Shown in pieces: positions 20,596-33,100 of a stretch of DNA of 64,000 bases (the stretch's first letter is position 1; each line of letters begins with the position of its first letter). The stretch covers positions 9,586,902-9,650,901 of the forward strand of contig NC_087076.1 in assembly GCF_026151205.1 (NCBI RefSeq), given 5' to 3'. Source of the DNA: Bolinopsis microptera. Taxonomy: Eukaryota > Ctenophora > Tentaculata > Lobata > Bolinopsidae. The notes beneath the pieces were generated by a model that saw only the letters and a program-made list of their open reading frames with translations, made no database searches and was not told where the DNA came from. The translations under genes and the position numbers were made by a program.

Positions 20596-20846
20596 CATAC
20601 TCTAGTTGTAGAATTTCGACTAAAATCAATAATATATAGAATAGAAGTACTTAATTTTTCTCCCGGAGCGAGTAATTCCATATTTTTTATTTATTCTAAG
20701 AAAAGATAAAAGGTATATATAATATAACGTATTGTAGGTTTATAACTTACCAAGACGAGCGCAGAAATAAACTCGTCAACGTGGTTTTAATATATTCTCA
20801 TGGAATGGAACAAATATTTAATGAGTATCACTACGTAAAAACCTAA
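20596..20846. repeat. Duplicated unit, second copy, part Y
   Basis: Matches 13663-13913 over 251 bases with no visible difference. It begins with CATACTCTAG, and the CAT is shared with the end of part X at 14135-14137, consistent with an insertion between X and Y. Confidence 0.85.
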
Positions 20847-21825
20847 GGTTGGGTAATTTCCAGAATAGAGATGAAAAAAATGTATAATTAAAACTATTGC
20901 GAGACAATAAAATTGATTAATGATATCTGTACCGTGTGAGCTTGAGATTATTTAATTTGTTTGTTTACTGCCCGCTCCTTTAACATTCCTGTACAGGAAT
21001 TAAGGCTGAAAAGAGCGCCGCGCACGCTCAAAGGGATTGGCGTGACAGGCCAGGTAACATATAATTTACAATTTAATATACAACATAAAATTAAAACTAG
21101 AATAAACTTTGGCATTTGGAAAGTCTTAAATCAGTGTAATGCGCGGCTTAAATTAATCATGTCGTGCACGATATTTTAAATCTTGACATGTGTTTCGATA
21201 AAATCGAGCGCTACATAATGAGTTCGAATTCATGAAACCTTTGCTTTAAGCAGCGTTTACCTGAGAACCTCAGGCTATCATGTTCATAATAGAGATTCGG
21301 CGAAATGACAGGCTGAGCGTGGCCCAGTAAAATTTTTGCTGTTTTAAACTGATATGACGACATTAGTTGCTCTAACCAAAGCCCTCTCGCTTGCAGTAGC
21401 GCGTCACGCAGTACGCGTAGACACATGGCTATGTGAACGACATTAGCTTAACTTATTTCGTTACATACTTCTTCTTAATGTGGTGACTTGGGTCCATAAA
21501 TATAACAATAAATGCTGCTAAACCAAAAAGAACAACTGGGGTAGGTACTAGGTAGGTAGCCCTGGTAGGTTCGTAAACTTTACGGTCTGCTCTCTCCAAG
21601 ATCAGCCTGCTTAGCTCCATTTTACCGTGGATCCTAATTTCTAGTTTTTATAAATACAATGCAAGTGCTTGTTCACTAATCTTAATCTACTTAACAACTC
21701 AATAGCCCAAGTCATCACACCCGAAGCTTACAGCTGCAAACCGCACTAGATGCAAAGCACAAGATGCAAAAATGAAACCATTCCTCGTTGAATATCAAAT
21801 TCAAATCACCATGCAATCTCTTTTC
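20847..21825. other. Intergenic region, nothing recognised
   Basis: AT-rich with short frames only. No repeat boundaries or coding motifs could be supported. Confidence 0.4.
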
Positions 21826-22535
21826 ATCAGTTCCCTTGACTACTGCAATGCACTTCGCTTTTATTGGAACTAATCATTCTGTTTTGAAACAGCTAAAATT
21901 TTTTTAGTTTAAGGTCTAAAGAGGAGAGAAGAAGTCAAGCCCTACGTAAAAGAACTTGGCTCAAGGTACAAGGACATATCGAATTTGAAATACCCCTGCT
22001 AACTTTTAAACTGCTCCATGGGCTTGCACCTTCATCAGTGGCGTAACGCGAACGTTGCCTGTTGGCCCCCCTCCCCCCTGCCAAAAAGGCGCCCCCTGTT
22101 GGTGCCCCTCTCCTTTTGGTGCCCCTCCCTAAAATTGAACAAATTAGGTGATTTTAGAGGATACGCCGGTAGAATCTTTTAAAAAGTGTGTATCTAGAGC
22201 AAAACAAACAGTTTTGCTAGTACTTTAGTTAAATTTTCGAAATTGTCCCACACTCAAACGACTATTTGGCGCCCCCCTAAGACGGCAACCCCCTGCACAG
22301 CAGGGTCAGCGGGGCCCTTCGTTACGTCACTGACCTTCATAGATGTCAGACCTTTTCGAGTACAATTCCAGTGGTGGCAGAGATGTGTCTCTTCATTGCC
22401 CTTTAAACAGTCCACCCAGAGCCTTCTCTGCTCCAAGATTATTATTATGGAGAAATCTTCCTCAAGAAATCAGGAAATGTGTAAGGGAAAAATAAAAGCT
22501 CACCTGTTTAGAAAGTCCTTTGACATGTACGGAGT
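21826..22535 (+). pseudogene. LINE ORF2 C-terminal relic, split by a hAT MITE
   Basis: Plus-strand pieces read SLDYCNAL, then VLKQLK, SKRREEVKPYVKELGSRY and LLTFKLLHGLAPSS up to 22035. After the MITE they resume with DVRPFRVQF, FKQSTQSLLCSK, SSSRNQEMCKGK and IKAHLFRKSFD. This is the usual order of LINE C-termini (LDYCN..LLGL, LLTF+.LHGLAP, LP..IR, FK..LK..LFR+.F). It contains frameshifts and is non-functional. Confidence 0.7.
22036..22332. mobile_element. hAT-type MITE with 8-bp target duplication
   Basis: The element begins CAGTGGCGTAACG and ends CGTTACGTCACTG, near-perfect inverted ends of hAT type. It is 297 bp long, rich in GCGCCCCC-type motifs, and has no transposase. ACCTTCAT at 22028-22035 and again at 22333-22340 is a perfect 8-bp duplication, the hAT hallmark. 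Removing element plus one duplication rejoins the LINE relic. Confidence 0.9.
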
Positions 22536-22725
22536 AATTTATACATTACTAGAAAATGTTTTAAAATTAACATCCTTTAGCAGGTCAGTTTTATGCTTTA
22601 AATTAAATTATTCTAGGCTTTTAATTTTTAAGGATTTTCAGGAAACATTTGAGATAATAACATTTTTTGCGTTTCACTGTGTCTGCCAACAAAATTGTAG
22701 TATAAGTCAGGAAAGGAGGACTTTA

Positions 22726-22757
22726 TTATGGTCAGCTACCCCCCCCCCCCCCCCCAG
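22726..22757. repeat. C-tract remnant of the GGTCAGC MITE family
   Basis: ATGGTCAGCTA followed by about 18 C residues resembles the right end of the element at 28425-29100 (ATATGGTCAGCC then a C tract). No left end is nearby, so this is a terminal remnant or a chance match, just upstream of TOMM40. Confidence 0.4.
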
Positions 22758-22828
22758 ATTATTCTACTGGTGGTAAATGTTCTGAAAATTACATTATTTT
22801 GTACTGATGAAAACATTCTATAGCAGAC

Positions 22829-25824
22829 ATGGGGAATATTGCTGCATCAGCAAAGTCAGCACCACCGCCAGATGACATACCTGAATTGGGTATTGGATCA
22901 GGAGATCCTGCAAAGGATCCAGCTCCAGATAATGATCAGTCTGACTCTTCTAGAGTTGGGTCTTTTGAGGAACTTCCACGTAAGGTCAGTAATGTCTTTA
23001 TTGTTGCTATCTTGGTTTAATCTGTGAAATTTGCATGTTATGTCTTAAGATAATAGCTACTGGCTAGTGGCTATTGCACTATGTATGTAGTCATCTTCTC
23101 AAAATCAAATTTCACAATAAAATTCTTTTATGGTTTTTTTGGTTAAGTTTAATTAAGTTCTCATACATACATGTTACATGGCGAGATCTCCAGCCAAAAG
23201 GATTAGTCTGTGTCGACTGCGTCATTACTTTGTATCATACAACTTCGGCGGGTAACATTTCTCCATCCCTTTTGATCTGCAGCTAATCATACAAATTACA
23301 ATCAATCGTGAGTTCATTCCGGTCCAATCTCTGCTCAGCATCCTCAATAAATACATCATTTAAGCTCTTCCTAGGCCTGCCTCTTGATCTCTTCCCATGC
23401 TTGGGTTTCCATTTAAGTTCTCGTAGTCATTTAAGAATATTTATAGATTATTATAACCATTGATATGTACAAAGCCGATAATCTTTTGCCAGCCCCCAGT
23501 AGATAATATTCACCTTCAAGTTGCATGTTATATCCTTGAATTACACAACATAAATTTAATCATACTACAGTGTAGACTTTCTGTCACAACAAAAATGCAA
23601 TCCTCAGTAACAACACTTTATCTCTCCCAAAAATTGTTATCTGGTCCAAGTCATACACCAAATGAGCATTATATATTCATTGTTGAAAATTTGCTGATGT
23701 AAAATGTGCTAAAATTAAATTTCTTGTTTCATTGAAAAACATTTTTTGTTTCATTGATTTGACAAATTTAAATTTCAGACGAAAGACGTCCTTGCAAAAC
23801 CGTTTGAGGGTTGCAAATTCACCTGGAACAAAATGATTACAGACAGATTTCAAGCCACTCATACCATCAACATGTCCTCATTCAAACCTGCAGCCTATAA
23901 GTTTGGTACCACTTACGTTGGAGGAAAGAAATTGGGGCCTAATGAGCAATATCCTATTCTTATCAGGTAACTCAATAACCGGGACTGATATTTGAAATCT
24001 GATTATTAATTGTGCTGTCGTGTACCAATACACTGTACATTATTCTATCATAAACTATTACCAGTTATTATAAGAAAACATTAAGTTTATCTAAAAAGTG
24101 TCCGAAAAATGCTAAATATATTTCAGTGAGTACGGAGGTGGAACAGTCCAGTTTCAAGGAATTCATTCATTTACTAGTGAGATACAAGCCAAGGCAGTCA
24201 TCCATGCTACTGACAAATCATTCTCGATGTATCAAGGTAGGATTTATTCTAAAAATTAGAAATGAAAACCGAGTCTATTATACTGCTGGACGCGTATGAT
24301 TGGTACACTATTATAGTGTGTGCATTGAAATTTAATGTAATGTGCTATAATTATCATAGATATGCTAAATCTACACAAATAGTAAGATCATATTATATTC
24401 ATGATTTTTACCGTCAACAACACCCCTAAAAAGTGTAATCTCTGCCAAGTTTTGACTTTTGCGATTATATCAGTATTGCCAAATTATTCTTAGCTAATTT
24501 AAATCCTTTTTCAGCTGACATTGGTTACAAGGGGGACGATTTCTCAGCTCAATTAACTGGTGTTAATGCCAGTATTATTAATCCACAGGGAATCTGGGTC
24601 GGCCACTATCTTCAGGTTCATATCTTTCATTGTAATAATTTTGTTCCCTCTATTTTTTATACTCATAACTTCGAAATAATGTTGAAAAAGCTATGACTCT
24701 ATGAATTATTCTATGTTTTCTCGTGATATCATCTAAAAAAGAAACTAACAGCCTCTGTTACAGAAAGTATCAAAGCACTTATCACTGGGAGGAGAGTTAA
24801 TGTTCCAACATGGTATGGGATCTAAAGCTGCTGTTATCACGTACGGAGGAATGTACAAAGACGACAAAAGCGAATGTAAGTTATGAAACTTAAATTTACT
24901 TTTTGTTGTACAGGTTATTTGATAGAATATTACAAGATCTCTGCTCCAGTGTAGTGTGCATATCCCAGACTGTCACCCAAATCACTCTGCTGCTAAATGG
25001 CCGAGCTTCAATATGATATCTGAATCTCATAATCATACCTTCAATTCTCCGAGCAACTTCAATTTGCTTTCTTCTGACACTGTAACTGTCACTCACCATT
25101 TGACTTCATTATAATGAAACAAGTTAGTTTTAAACGGGCTCTCCCTCTCTGGAAACTCATTTTGTTCGTGATATTCATAATGAGGTTTGCATGAGTGAGA
25201 GTCCAGCTAGCAGAGTCTTAGTGTCCCATGGGAGGAAATTAGCAGTGGCCTGGATGAATATTTCGCATACCAGATAGAGAAATAATTTTCAGATCTGTTT
25301 TAAAGTTTGGTTTTGGTGACAGTTTGGGGCATAAAGCGCAGTTTTATATTATACATTTTTAAGGATTTTGCTACGGATTTAGATTTGCTGTCATGTCTTT
25401 CAGAAACGCCTGAACTTTGTTTAAAAATCCACCAACAAAATATGTCACTTATAGTTTGTAAGCTTTGAATTATTGTACATGTTGTTAAAAACACCACTAA
25501 CCAGCCCTTGGTCCCCCAGTCGTGGTAAAGACGGGTGAACCAGGAACCCACTTCTGTTACTACCAGAAAGGAAACGAGCAGGTGGAATGTGGGGTGGAGT
25601 TCGAGTACGTCAAACAGATCGGCGAGTCCGTCACCACCTTCGGCTACTCCATCGACCTACCCAAAGGACTCTCCAAATTTAAGGGATCCATAGATTCGGA
25701 CTGGTCGGTTACAGGGGTTTTAGAAAAACGATTCGAAGCGTTCCCGTTTTGTTTTTCGCTTAGCGGACTGTTGAATCACAAGAAGAATCAAGCTAAATTT
25801 GGTATAGGATTTACAATAGGGTAA
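22829..25824 (+). CDS. TOMM40: Mitochondrial import receptor subunit TOM40
   Basis: Six exons join in phase: 22829-22984, 23779-23966, 24127-24236, 24515-24615, 24764-24875 and 25520-25824, giving 323 residues (the human protein is 361, mainly a longer N-terminus). TOM40 is the 19-strand beta-barrel channel of the outer-membrane TOM complex through which nearly all nuclear-encoded mitochondrial proteins enter. Family hallmarks are the FEELPRK entry, FQATHTINMSS, FGTTYVGGKKLGP, FTAQ-like strands (DDFSAQLTGVN), VGHYLQ, LGGELMFQHG, FKGSIDSDW, and a C-terminal beta-signal KFGIGFTIG used for SAM-dependent insertion. All introns have GT-AG ends. The start MGNIAASAK matches a short disordered Pro-rich N-terminus. 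Intron 1 holds an antisense LINE relic. A 1.35-kb gap separates it from EIF3D on the same strand. Confidence 0.95.
23200..23415 (-). pseudogene. RTE-like LINE 3' relic in TOMM40 intron 1
   Basis: Minus-strand translation reads WKPKHGKRSRGRPRKSLNDV, then FIEDAEQRLDRNEL and, after a stop, LQIKRDGEMLPAEVV. This matches the generic RTE C-terminal tail (HGKR.RGRP...D...D..DR.GWR..LP..). Compare RGRPYLTLLDN at the end of the element at 4563-7832, which is a different subfamily. Confidence 0.6.
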
Positions 25825-27169
25825 ATGAGTAAATGTGTTTAGAGACGCCCTTGTCAGCTGTGTAAAGTATTAAGTTATTATTTTTATAATTAATTGAGAT
25901 AGCTTTTTTAAACAGAGCTCCGAACTTCCTATGAAATTTGACCTATATTAACTATTTTTCCTCGCTTAGATATCGAGACTGTTTCTAATGTAAGTTAGCC
26001 ACTCTGATTCAGTAGCCTGAATTTTTAACTCTGATTTATATAGATTTATTTGGGTAATATTCTAGAAATCTAATATTTATCTTACAGCCACTGGTCTCTT
26101 AGCTTAAATTATTTAAGTTAATTGTTATTATTAATTACAGTAGTCACGCGAGTTACTAAATAGATAATGATAGCGAGACCAGGAAATACGTATAGTATAC
26201 AGCAGGTATACTATACAGGTATAGTCAGCCCTGATCCACTCTGCGGTTCAGCCATTCTATAAAATATATCCACATTTACAAAGTCACATACAAGATTGCA
26301 ATTCATTCCTACGATTTAGATGTTGCTGGAATGTTGTGGATATTGGGCCTCATTTACCTTAACGTTAACTATATCCACATTGCAAGATAACACTATCTTA
26401 TAAAAACTCATACTTACGAACATTCCACTGACAGCCTGACAGTCAAGGGAATTGTCCCAGTTAAAAGTACACCGGGCATTAGTCAGCATTGATGATTATA
26501 AACTAGTAAACGGATTCCTCAACTTAATTGCCGCATTATAATGGCCGCGTTACACATTACCATTTACCATGTAACCCCTGTGCTGCTAGGTGAGGTCTCT
26601 ATACACAACTTCTGTACACGTGCTGTATTTCCCATGTCTGCTACATCACAATAGTACATCACAATAGTACATCACAATAGTACATCACAATAGTACATCA
26701 CAATTATAGTACATCATGTGTGTATGGATTGATAATCATGGTAAATTATAACAATATTTACGGTACCTGTGTAATGCAATGTGTACTGATATATTCAACA
26801 GAAATGGAGCTGCTTGGCTGATGCAACATATTAATCAAGTTTGCCTGATCAGTGGGCACCTGGGCAGTGATCATCCGTTCTATTTTATTTGGCACTGTAA
26901 TTTTATAGCAAGCTACCTTCTAGAAGTTTTATAACATGATCCTTTTGGAAGCTATTTTGATAAATAACAGTGTTTTATTGTTGATACATATGCTTATTGT
27001 TTTGTCTCGTTGCTTGATCGTTGATCGTCCCTTATCAATCTAGCTGAACTAAAAACCAGAATTCCATGCAAAAGAAACATACCAAACGTACATGAGTCAT
27101 GTTTGACACCCGAAATATAGCTGGTATTGACTAATGCCTAAGTGACTGAACTATAAATTATCATAAAGC
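25825..27169 (+). other. TOMM40-EIF3D intergenic region
   Basis: Contains the TOMM40 3' flank and the EIF3D promoter region. No canonical AATAAA was found close to the TOMM40 stop. A 13-bp tandem array lies at 26642. A TATAAA at about 27153 is too near the EIF3D start codon to be a convincing TATA box. Confidence 0.5.
26642..26716. repeat. 13-bp tandem array
   Basis: The unit TACATCACAATAG is repeated about five times in a row, with a final imperfect unit. Confidence 0.85.
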
Positions 27170-30100
27170 ATGTTAACGACAGAAGAAGAAGACAAGCCAG
27201 ATTTCCAGACCCCTGGAGTGGTCAATAACCCAGTAGGATGGGGCCCTATCTCTATACCCGAGCAGTTCAGGGACATCCCCTATCAGCCTTTCAGCAAGAG
27301 TGACAACTTGGGCCAGGTATTTAAGATCAAGCTAGGTCCAAATTTTAGTTTCTCAGTAACATAAATTTTGTTACTTATTTCTTTCATATTGCTTATTTCT
27401 TACAAATATTGCTTTGTTTTCATAATTGCTTACTGATGATAACTGTATTTGACTGTTTAAATCTCGTGCTATAAGTGTAATGAGTGCCAACAGTTCATAA
27501 AACTCAGATCACAGACTGGACAGGCAACTTGCTAGAGAGAAGGTACAGGAACTACAACCAGCAGTTTGGTACTGGACAACATTACAGCTACTTCCACGAG
27601 GAAGATGAGAGCTCATTCCAGGTTCATACTGCTGTATAATAGCTTCATAGAATGTTTGGTTTAGTTATTAATCCATGGGTCCCGGTCAAATTATATGCTA
27701 TTGTATTCGGATTAGAGTAGGAATTTGTTTGGACATCAAAAACTAGAGTGGTGTAATAGATCCTCAGTTTAAAATTAAAATTTCCATCTCTGAGTTACAG
27801 ATTGACAAACTAAACAAAACCTTTTCAGTTGGTAGACTCTTCTAAGCCACAGCGCAGTCTGTATCAGCGCTCTCGCGCTAGGTACCAGCGCACACGCCAC
27901 CAGCGTCCAACACAGCGTGTACAGGACCCGAAAACCGGAAGAATGACTGTGATTCCTAAGTACAACAATCCGATGAGGAGAAATAACTGGAACAACCGTG
28001 GTCACGACAACAAGAGTAATGTAAGTTGTTAGCCATCTTGTCGATTATCCAGTGCAGCTTTAATTTGGTACTTAACCAGGATTTGCCAAGACTCTGAATT
28101 GTGATGCTTAAAGTAACAGCTAACCAGGCCCGCTACAGAGTCTTGATAGAATTTAAATGATTACAGGTCAAACTGAAGTCCTCCGTGGAGGTGAGGAAGG
28201 ACTGGGAACTCCAAATTGAGATAGAGTTCTCGCAGATAGCTAAGAAGTATCTGAACTACCCAGAGAAGGACATCACTAATCTGGTGGAGTGTGGAACATT
28301 GGAGCACTATGACAAAAAGTACATTTATGCGTATAATTATGCAAATTATATGTGTATTATACATTATTTATGAAACACCATACAGTATTCTGTACACTTA
28401 TGTCACGCAGTACAAACAAAGGAGGGGGGGCGCGGGCTGACCATATTAAAGTGTATTAAAGTATATTATCTCCCCCCCCCCCCCCCCCCCCCTAAATCGG
28501 GAAAAAAACCTACATTTTAATATACTTTAATATATTTTAATATACCCAAAATTAGTCAAGCTATATTCTTCGTTCAGATTTTTTGCAGGATAAGCCTGTT
28601 TTTGGACTAGTACATGAATTTACACCCAGTTTGGTCAAAAAATGGGCTGAGTTATGAGCTTTAAACCATTGCATATGCCCATATTTGGGCATACGCACCA
28701 AATTTGAAAGCTTTCGCCCAAAATTCGATAGAATTTCAATAATTTTGAATGAGACTAACTTTATGTGAAAGACATAGCTCAATATCTGTTGAATAGTGGA
28801 TATTAAGTAAAAAGACTTCCATGAACAAAATTGCACATAATATCTCGGTTCGGGATACTAGCCAAAATGACTTTATTAAAATTGAAATAACTCCATCAGT
28901 TTTCAATATTTTTGCATGAAATTTTCGGAATCGATAAAAAATTGCATTTCAAGCTTATTGTGGGCAGCGATTTTCGATTTAGGCCTCCAAAAAGATAAAG
29001 TATATTAAAGTATATCCCCGCCCCTAAATCGGGAAAAAACCTACATTTTAATATACTTTAATATGGTCAGCCCCCCACCCCCCCCCCCCCCCCCCCCCAA
29101 CAAAATTGTTCAGTACAATCAATGAAATAGTCAGTAAAATTATTACTAGCATCTGAGAAACTGTCATCGAAGTATATTAATATTATACAATTCAAGTCCG
29201 AAGAATTAAAATATTCCAAGAATGGCCACATATTCAAAGAATGTGCTCAAAGAGTGTGGGTCGTATAATAGTAGAGAGTGAAGGTAAAAGTTAAAACCTT
29301 CTCTGTAAACCACCAATTAAATCCGAAGTCCGGAATCGTTATTAGAAGTACACTTATTTATTATTTGAAGGTGATCAAAGGTCTGTATCAGTGATGGCTG
29401 CGCTTCCAACGTTTTCAGACGCCTCCATTATTATTGGCTGCTCATTGTCATTCTTGACGGAAGGGTCTCTATACATTTTTGAGCAACATTTCACCGAAAG
29501 AAGCGAATTCAATAGTGAAACGAAATTCTTACGAACTGCCGAAACTCTAATAAACAAAATGATCGGATTCCATGCTGAAGTTAAGATTGGCATCAAATAA
29601 AAAGAAGCACAGAAAAGACCAATTTTCAAGGAGAGAATATCAAAACTCCGTAGCAAGTCAAGTAAAGTAATTAATGGTAGTAACACAACGATTGAAGAAG
29701 CGATAGAAGTAGCATTCATCAGCAGGATCGTTCCACAAACACGCTTAGTAACACTGTCCGTTTGGAACAACTCTTGTTTCTGGATGTAGATGTAAACAAT
29801 AGTTATGAATGAGAATATGACTCCTAAAAGGCAGTGAAGGACGTTTGAAAAAACGTAAATTTTACCGAATATCCAGATAAACGTATCGGACTGTTCGGTA
29901 TGGAACGATATTATGAGCGCCAGATTGTTCATAAACATAGTGAAAGTGTAGGCTCTTAAATATGTTTTGATGGAACTCTTACTTAACACTTTCAAGGGAT
30001 CAATTATCTTTAGAAACCGGGTAACAGCGAGAAGGGTTGTGGCACACTGAGAAAAAGACCCTGCCGTACAGGAAAAGGTACCAAAAGACAAGATAACCAA

Positions 30101-33100
30101 GTTGGTAGGGGACGTGAGTGTAGGTCTGATCATGAAGACCGTGTAAACGATTGGAGTAACCACATTAGTCAGGAAGTCCGAGACAGCCAGACTTGAGAAG
30201 AGAAAGACAGTGGCTCCGTGTTTACCAGTGGAGCGGTGGTAGTGTAGCAAGGGAGGGTTTAGGGTGGTGGAGACAAGGAAACACAAGAGCAGGATGATAG
30301 AGAAGGCGTGGTTTATCGTCTGTTCTGTGTTGGTTACCTCGTAGGTGGTGGTGATGTTGTAGCCCACCATTTCTAGTGTCCAGAACAGCAGCATCCTATG
30401 TTAGAGACAATTGTTTAGTTTTTGTGGGGTTTCTGAGGCTTCAAACAAGTTAGATTACAAATAATTTTTTTAAATACTTTCCGTGCCCATAAAATCCGAA
30501 ACGACGTAATCAGCGTACACTTCGATATACACTGAATCCAGTTTTTTCAGAAAAATCATAAACTAGAAATCACAGTTTTAATGCATTTATTATCGACTAG
30601 ACTCGCTCACGAGATTCTAAACCTTTTGCGTTGTGTGACCACACTTGACTGCAAATTGGAAGCACGTGATCGCACAGCAACTCACTTCTCTTGAATAACT
30701 AACTTTCATAATATTAATGTATATATACAAATTCATTGAATAACCTTTGTTATTTCATTGTGACTTGTGTGCCTCATTTGGACAAAGCCCGCAAACAAAT
30801 ATTCAATATTGAATTTAAAATGGTTGGATTTTAGAATTTTGCACGTGCCAAACAATTTCATCGCACCGCTTCCGTTTTGGAATAAGAATAAGAAAATGTT
30901 ATATATTTTAAGTGGTTATTTAACAATGAAAAGGAAAATAATGTAAAATAAACAACCTGGATTAGTCGTGGAACCGTAGCGGCCACCCCTAATTCTCAAA
31001 TGGCCACCTGCACCTTATGCAAAGTAGAGGGCGGCCATTTGGCCATTAGCACAACACATTTCTTAGTAGATTAATAGTAAGAAATTCTTAAGAGCATCTT
31101 AGAAAGGTTGCCTTCTTTTTGACATCTTACATCACTAAAATAGCAGTGAAACTGGCGTTTATATTGGAACTGGAACTCCTCCTGTATTTTGGTACCCTTA
31201 AAAACATCCTCCTATCAAAAGTCAGAAAATATTCTGACTTCTAACACACGAGAGGCCCAGCCTCTCTTTAAAAACAAAAAAACACGAGGGTTCAGAAAAA
31301 TAGAGATGTATCGAAAAGTGGCTATTTAGAAGCTAGAATGCTTTACTGCACAGTGCACTGAAAATGACAAGAATGCTGGAGTAATTGGTCTAATTCCCGA
31401 TTTCAAAACTAAGGAATCGTAAAATTGTCCCTCGTGCGCGTTTGTAGCATCTGGCCAATGCTAAATTCCAGAGAACTATAATAACGTGAGTCCTCCTAAT
31501 TAGTGAAAATTACTTTCGAATAATTTTTTCCAGTAAAAAAGTTAGTTCTGGGTAGCTGTAGAAAAGATGGCTAGTACGTAAACTAAAAACAAGGGTGGTT
31601 TAGTAGAACTTTCTAACTCGCATCACGTGACCTTTTTATAACTGTATAAGCCTCCTATTCAGGCAGGCAAGAGAACACCTGAAATTTGGCTGAAACATTT
31701 CAAACAGCTGCTCACCTCTTTTACCACGAAATTACAAATCGATTATCTGGGAGTGTGATATCTAATGATTACACGACTACACCAGCACTGGCACACCTGC
31801 AACTGCCTGCAGATATACCTCTTAAACTGTATTCCTTTTTCGTCGGGGTCACCCGTGGACTATAAACCTGATCAGCTGCGGCTGTTTTTAATCGGAACGT
31901 AGTGCCCTGGCACTGGTTTGAGAATTTCTACTAATTAATTACGGACTAATTAAATAAGGACTCTTTTGGCCCGGTGCAACCGGTGCCCCACACTCAACTC
32001 TACCAAATGAGCAGAAACATGTTTCAATGAGTATGATTGCTGGGTAATACACTTGTATAATTGTGACGAGGCCTCTACAGATCCTTCAGCTCTTAACTAA
32101 TTATAATGGTAATAAATGGCGTACTGATAGTGTGTAGATGCTAGTACAGTTTCAATTAATGTTGCGTATTGTCAGCCGTCTTGTATGTTCCTATTCGTCG
32201 TCTCAAGTTTAACATTGTTTACCAAAAACGAGCTTTGATATCGGTAGATTATTCGAGAAAGTTCGAGCCACTAATCGGCTTAAATACCAAGTTGATATTT
32301 TTACAATGAATGTTCTGAAATTTCTCTCATGTTCAACGTAGATTGAATGCCCGACGAAATGTGTGAACCCGAGCAAACGAAAGAATATGATTTAACGGCG
32401 ATGTTGGCCTCAAATAAATAAAGGAAATAAGTACAATATAATATCAGTAAGTCTAGTAGTGAAAATATACAGGGTGGCCCATAAGTGACTACCCACACGC
32501 AACCTCTTAATAACTCACGTAATTTGTCTCCAAATTGCACCAAAATTTCAGAGATTATAGATATGGGTCAAACTTAGATTTCCTGAAAGTTTCGTAAGCC
32601 ACGCCCAATTACAGTGGGCGTGGCGTGACACTCCCTCTTTTTCACTATTGTCTTCATAAAATGAGAACGCTTTAAGCTAAGAACTCCAAATTTTTTGCAC
32701 ACATTTGGCTTGATAATTTAAAACCTTTCCCAAAGTTTCAAGTTCATTGTTCAAAATTTGGCTGAGTTATGACCATTTCAAAATTCATCGGATACGTGAT
32801 CCGAGCACTCAGTCAGTGATCTCTGCACTCAATCAGTGATCTCGTCACCCAATCTGATCAAGAGTAAGGTGTTAGAGTGTATTAATGAGGTTCATTAGGC
32901 TTTACCAAACATACTGAGGAGATGACGACCTGATCATGATTGATTGGATACCGATAATGACTTTGCTAGACAGGAAAACACCAAATTCTTCGTAAAAGTA
33001 AGGTCCTAGGATTCCACGAGAACTAATGGCGCACCAGATCGTGACTTTTTCAGGAAAGTCAGGAATCACGGTCTAAAAGTTGGTGTTTCTTTGTGATCCG

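Noticed and set aside
22243-22776. A 177-codon plus-strand frame
   Set aside because: It spans the end of the hAT MITE, the LINE relic and a C tract, so it is a chimera of transposon debris.
27150-27162. TATAAA as the EIF3D TATA box
   Set aside because: It is only about 15 bases before the start codon, leaving no room for a normal transcription start and 5' UTR.
28561-28836. A 91-codon minus-strand frame in EIF3D intron 4
   Set aside because: It lies inside the C-tract MITE and has no domain features.
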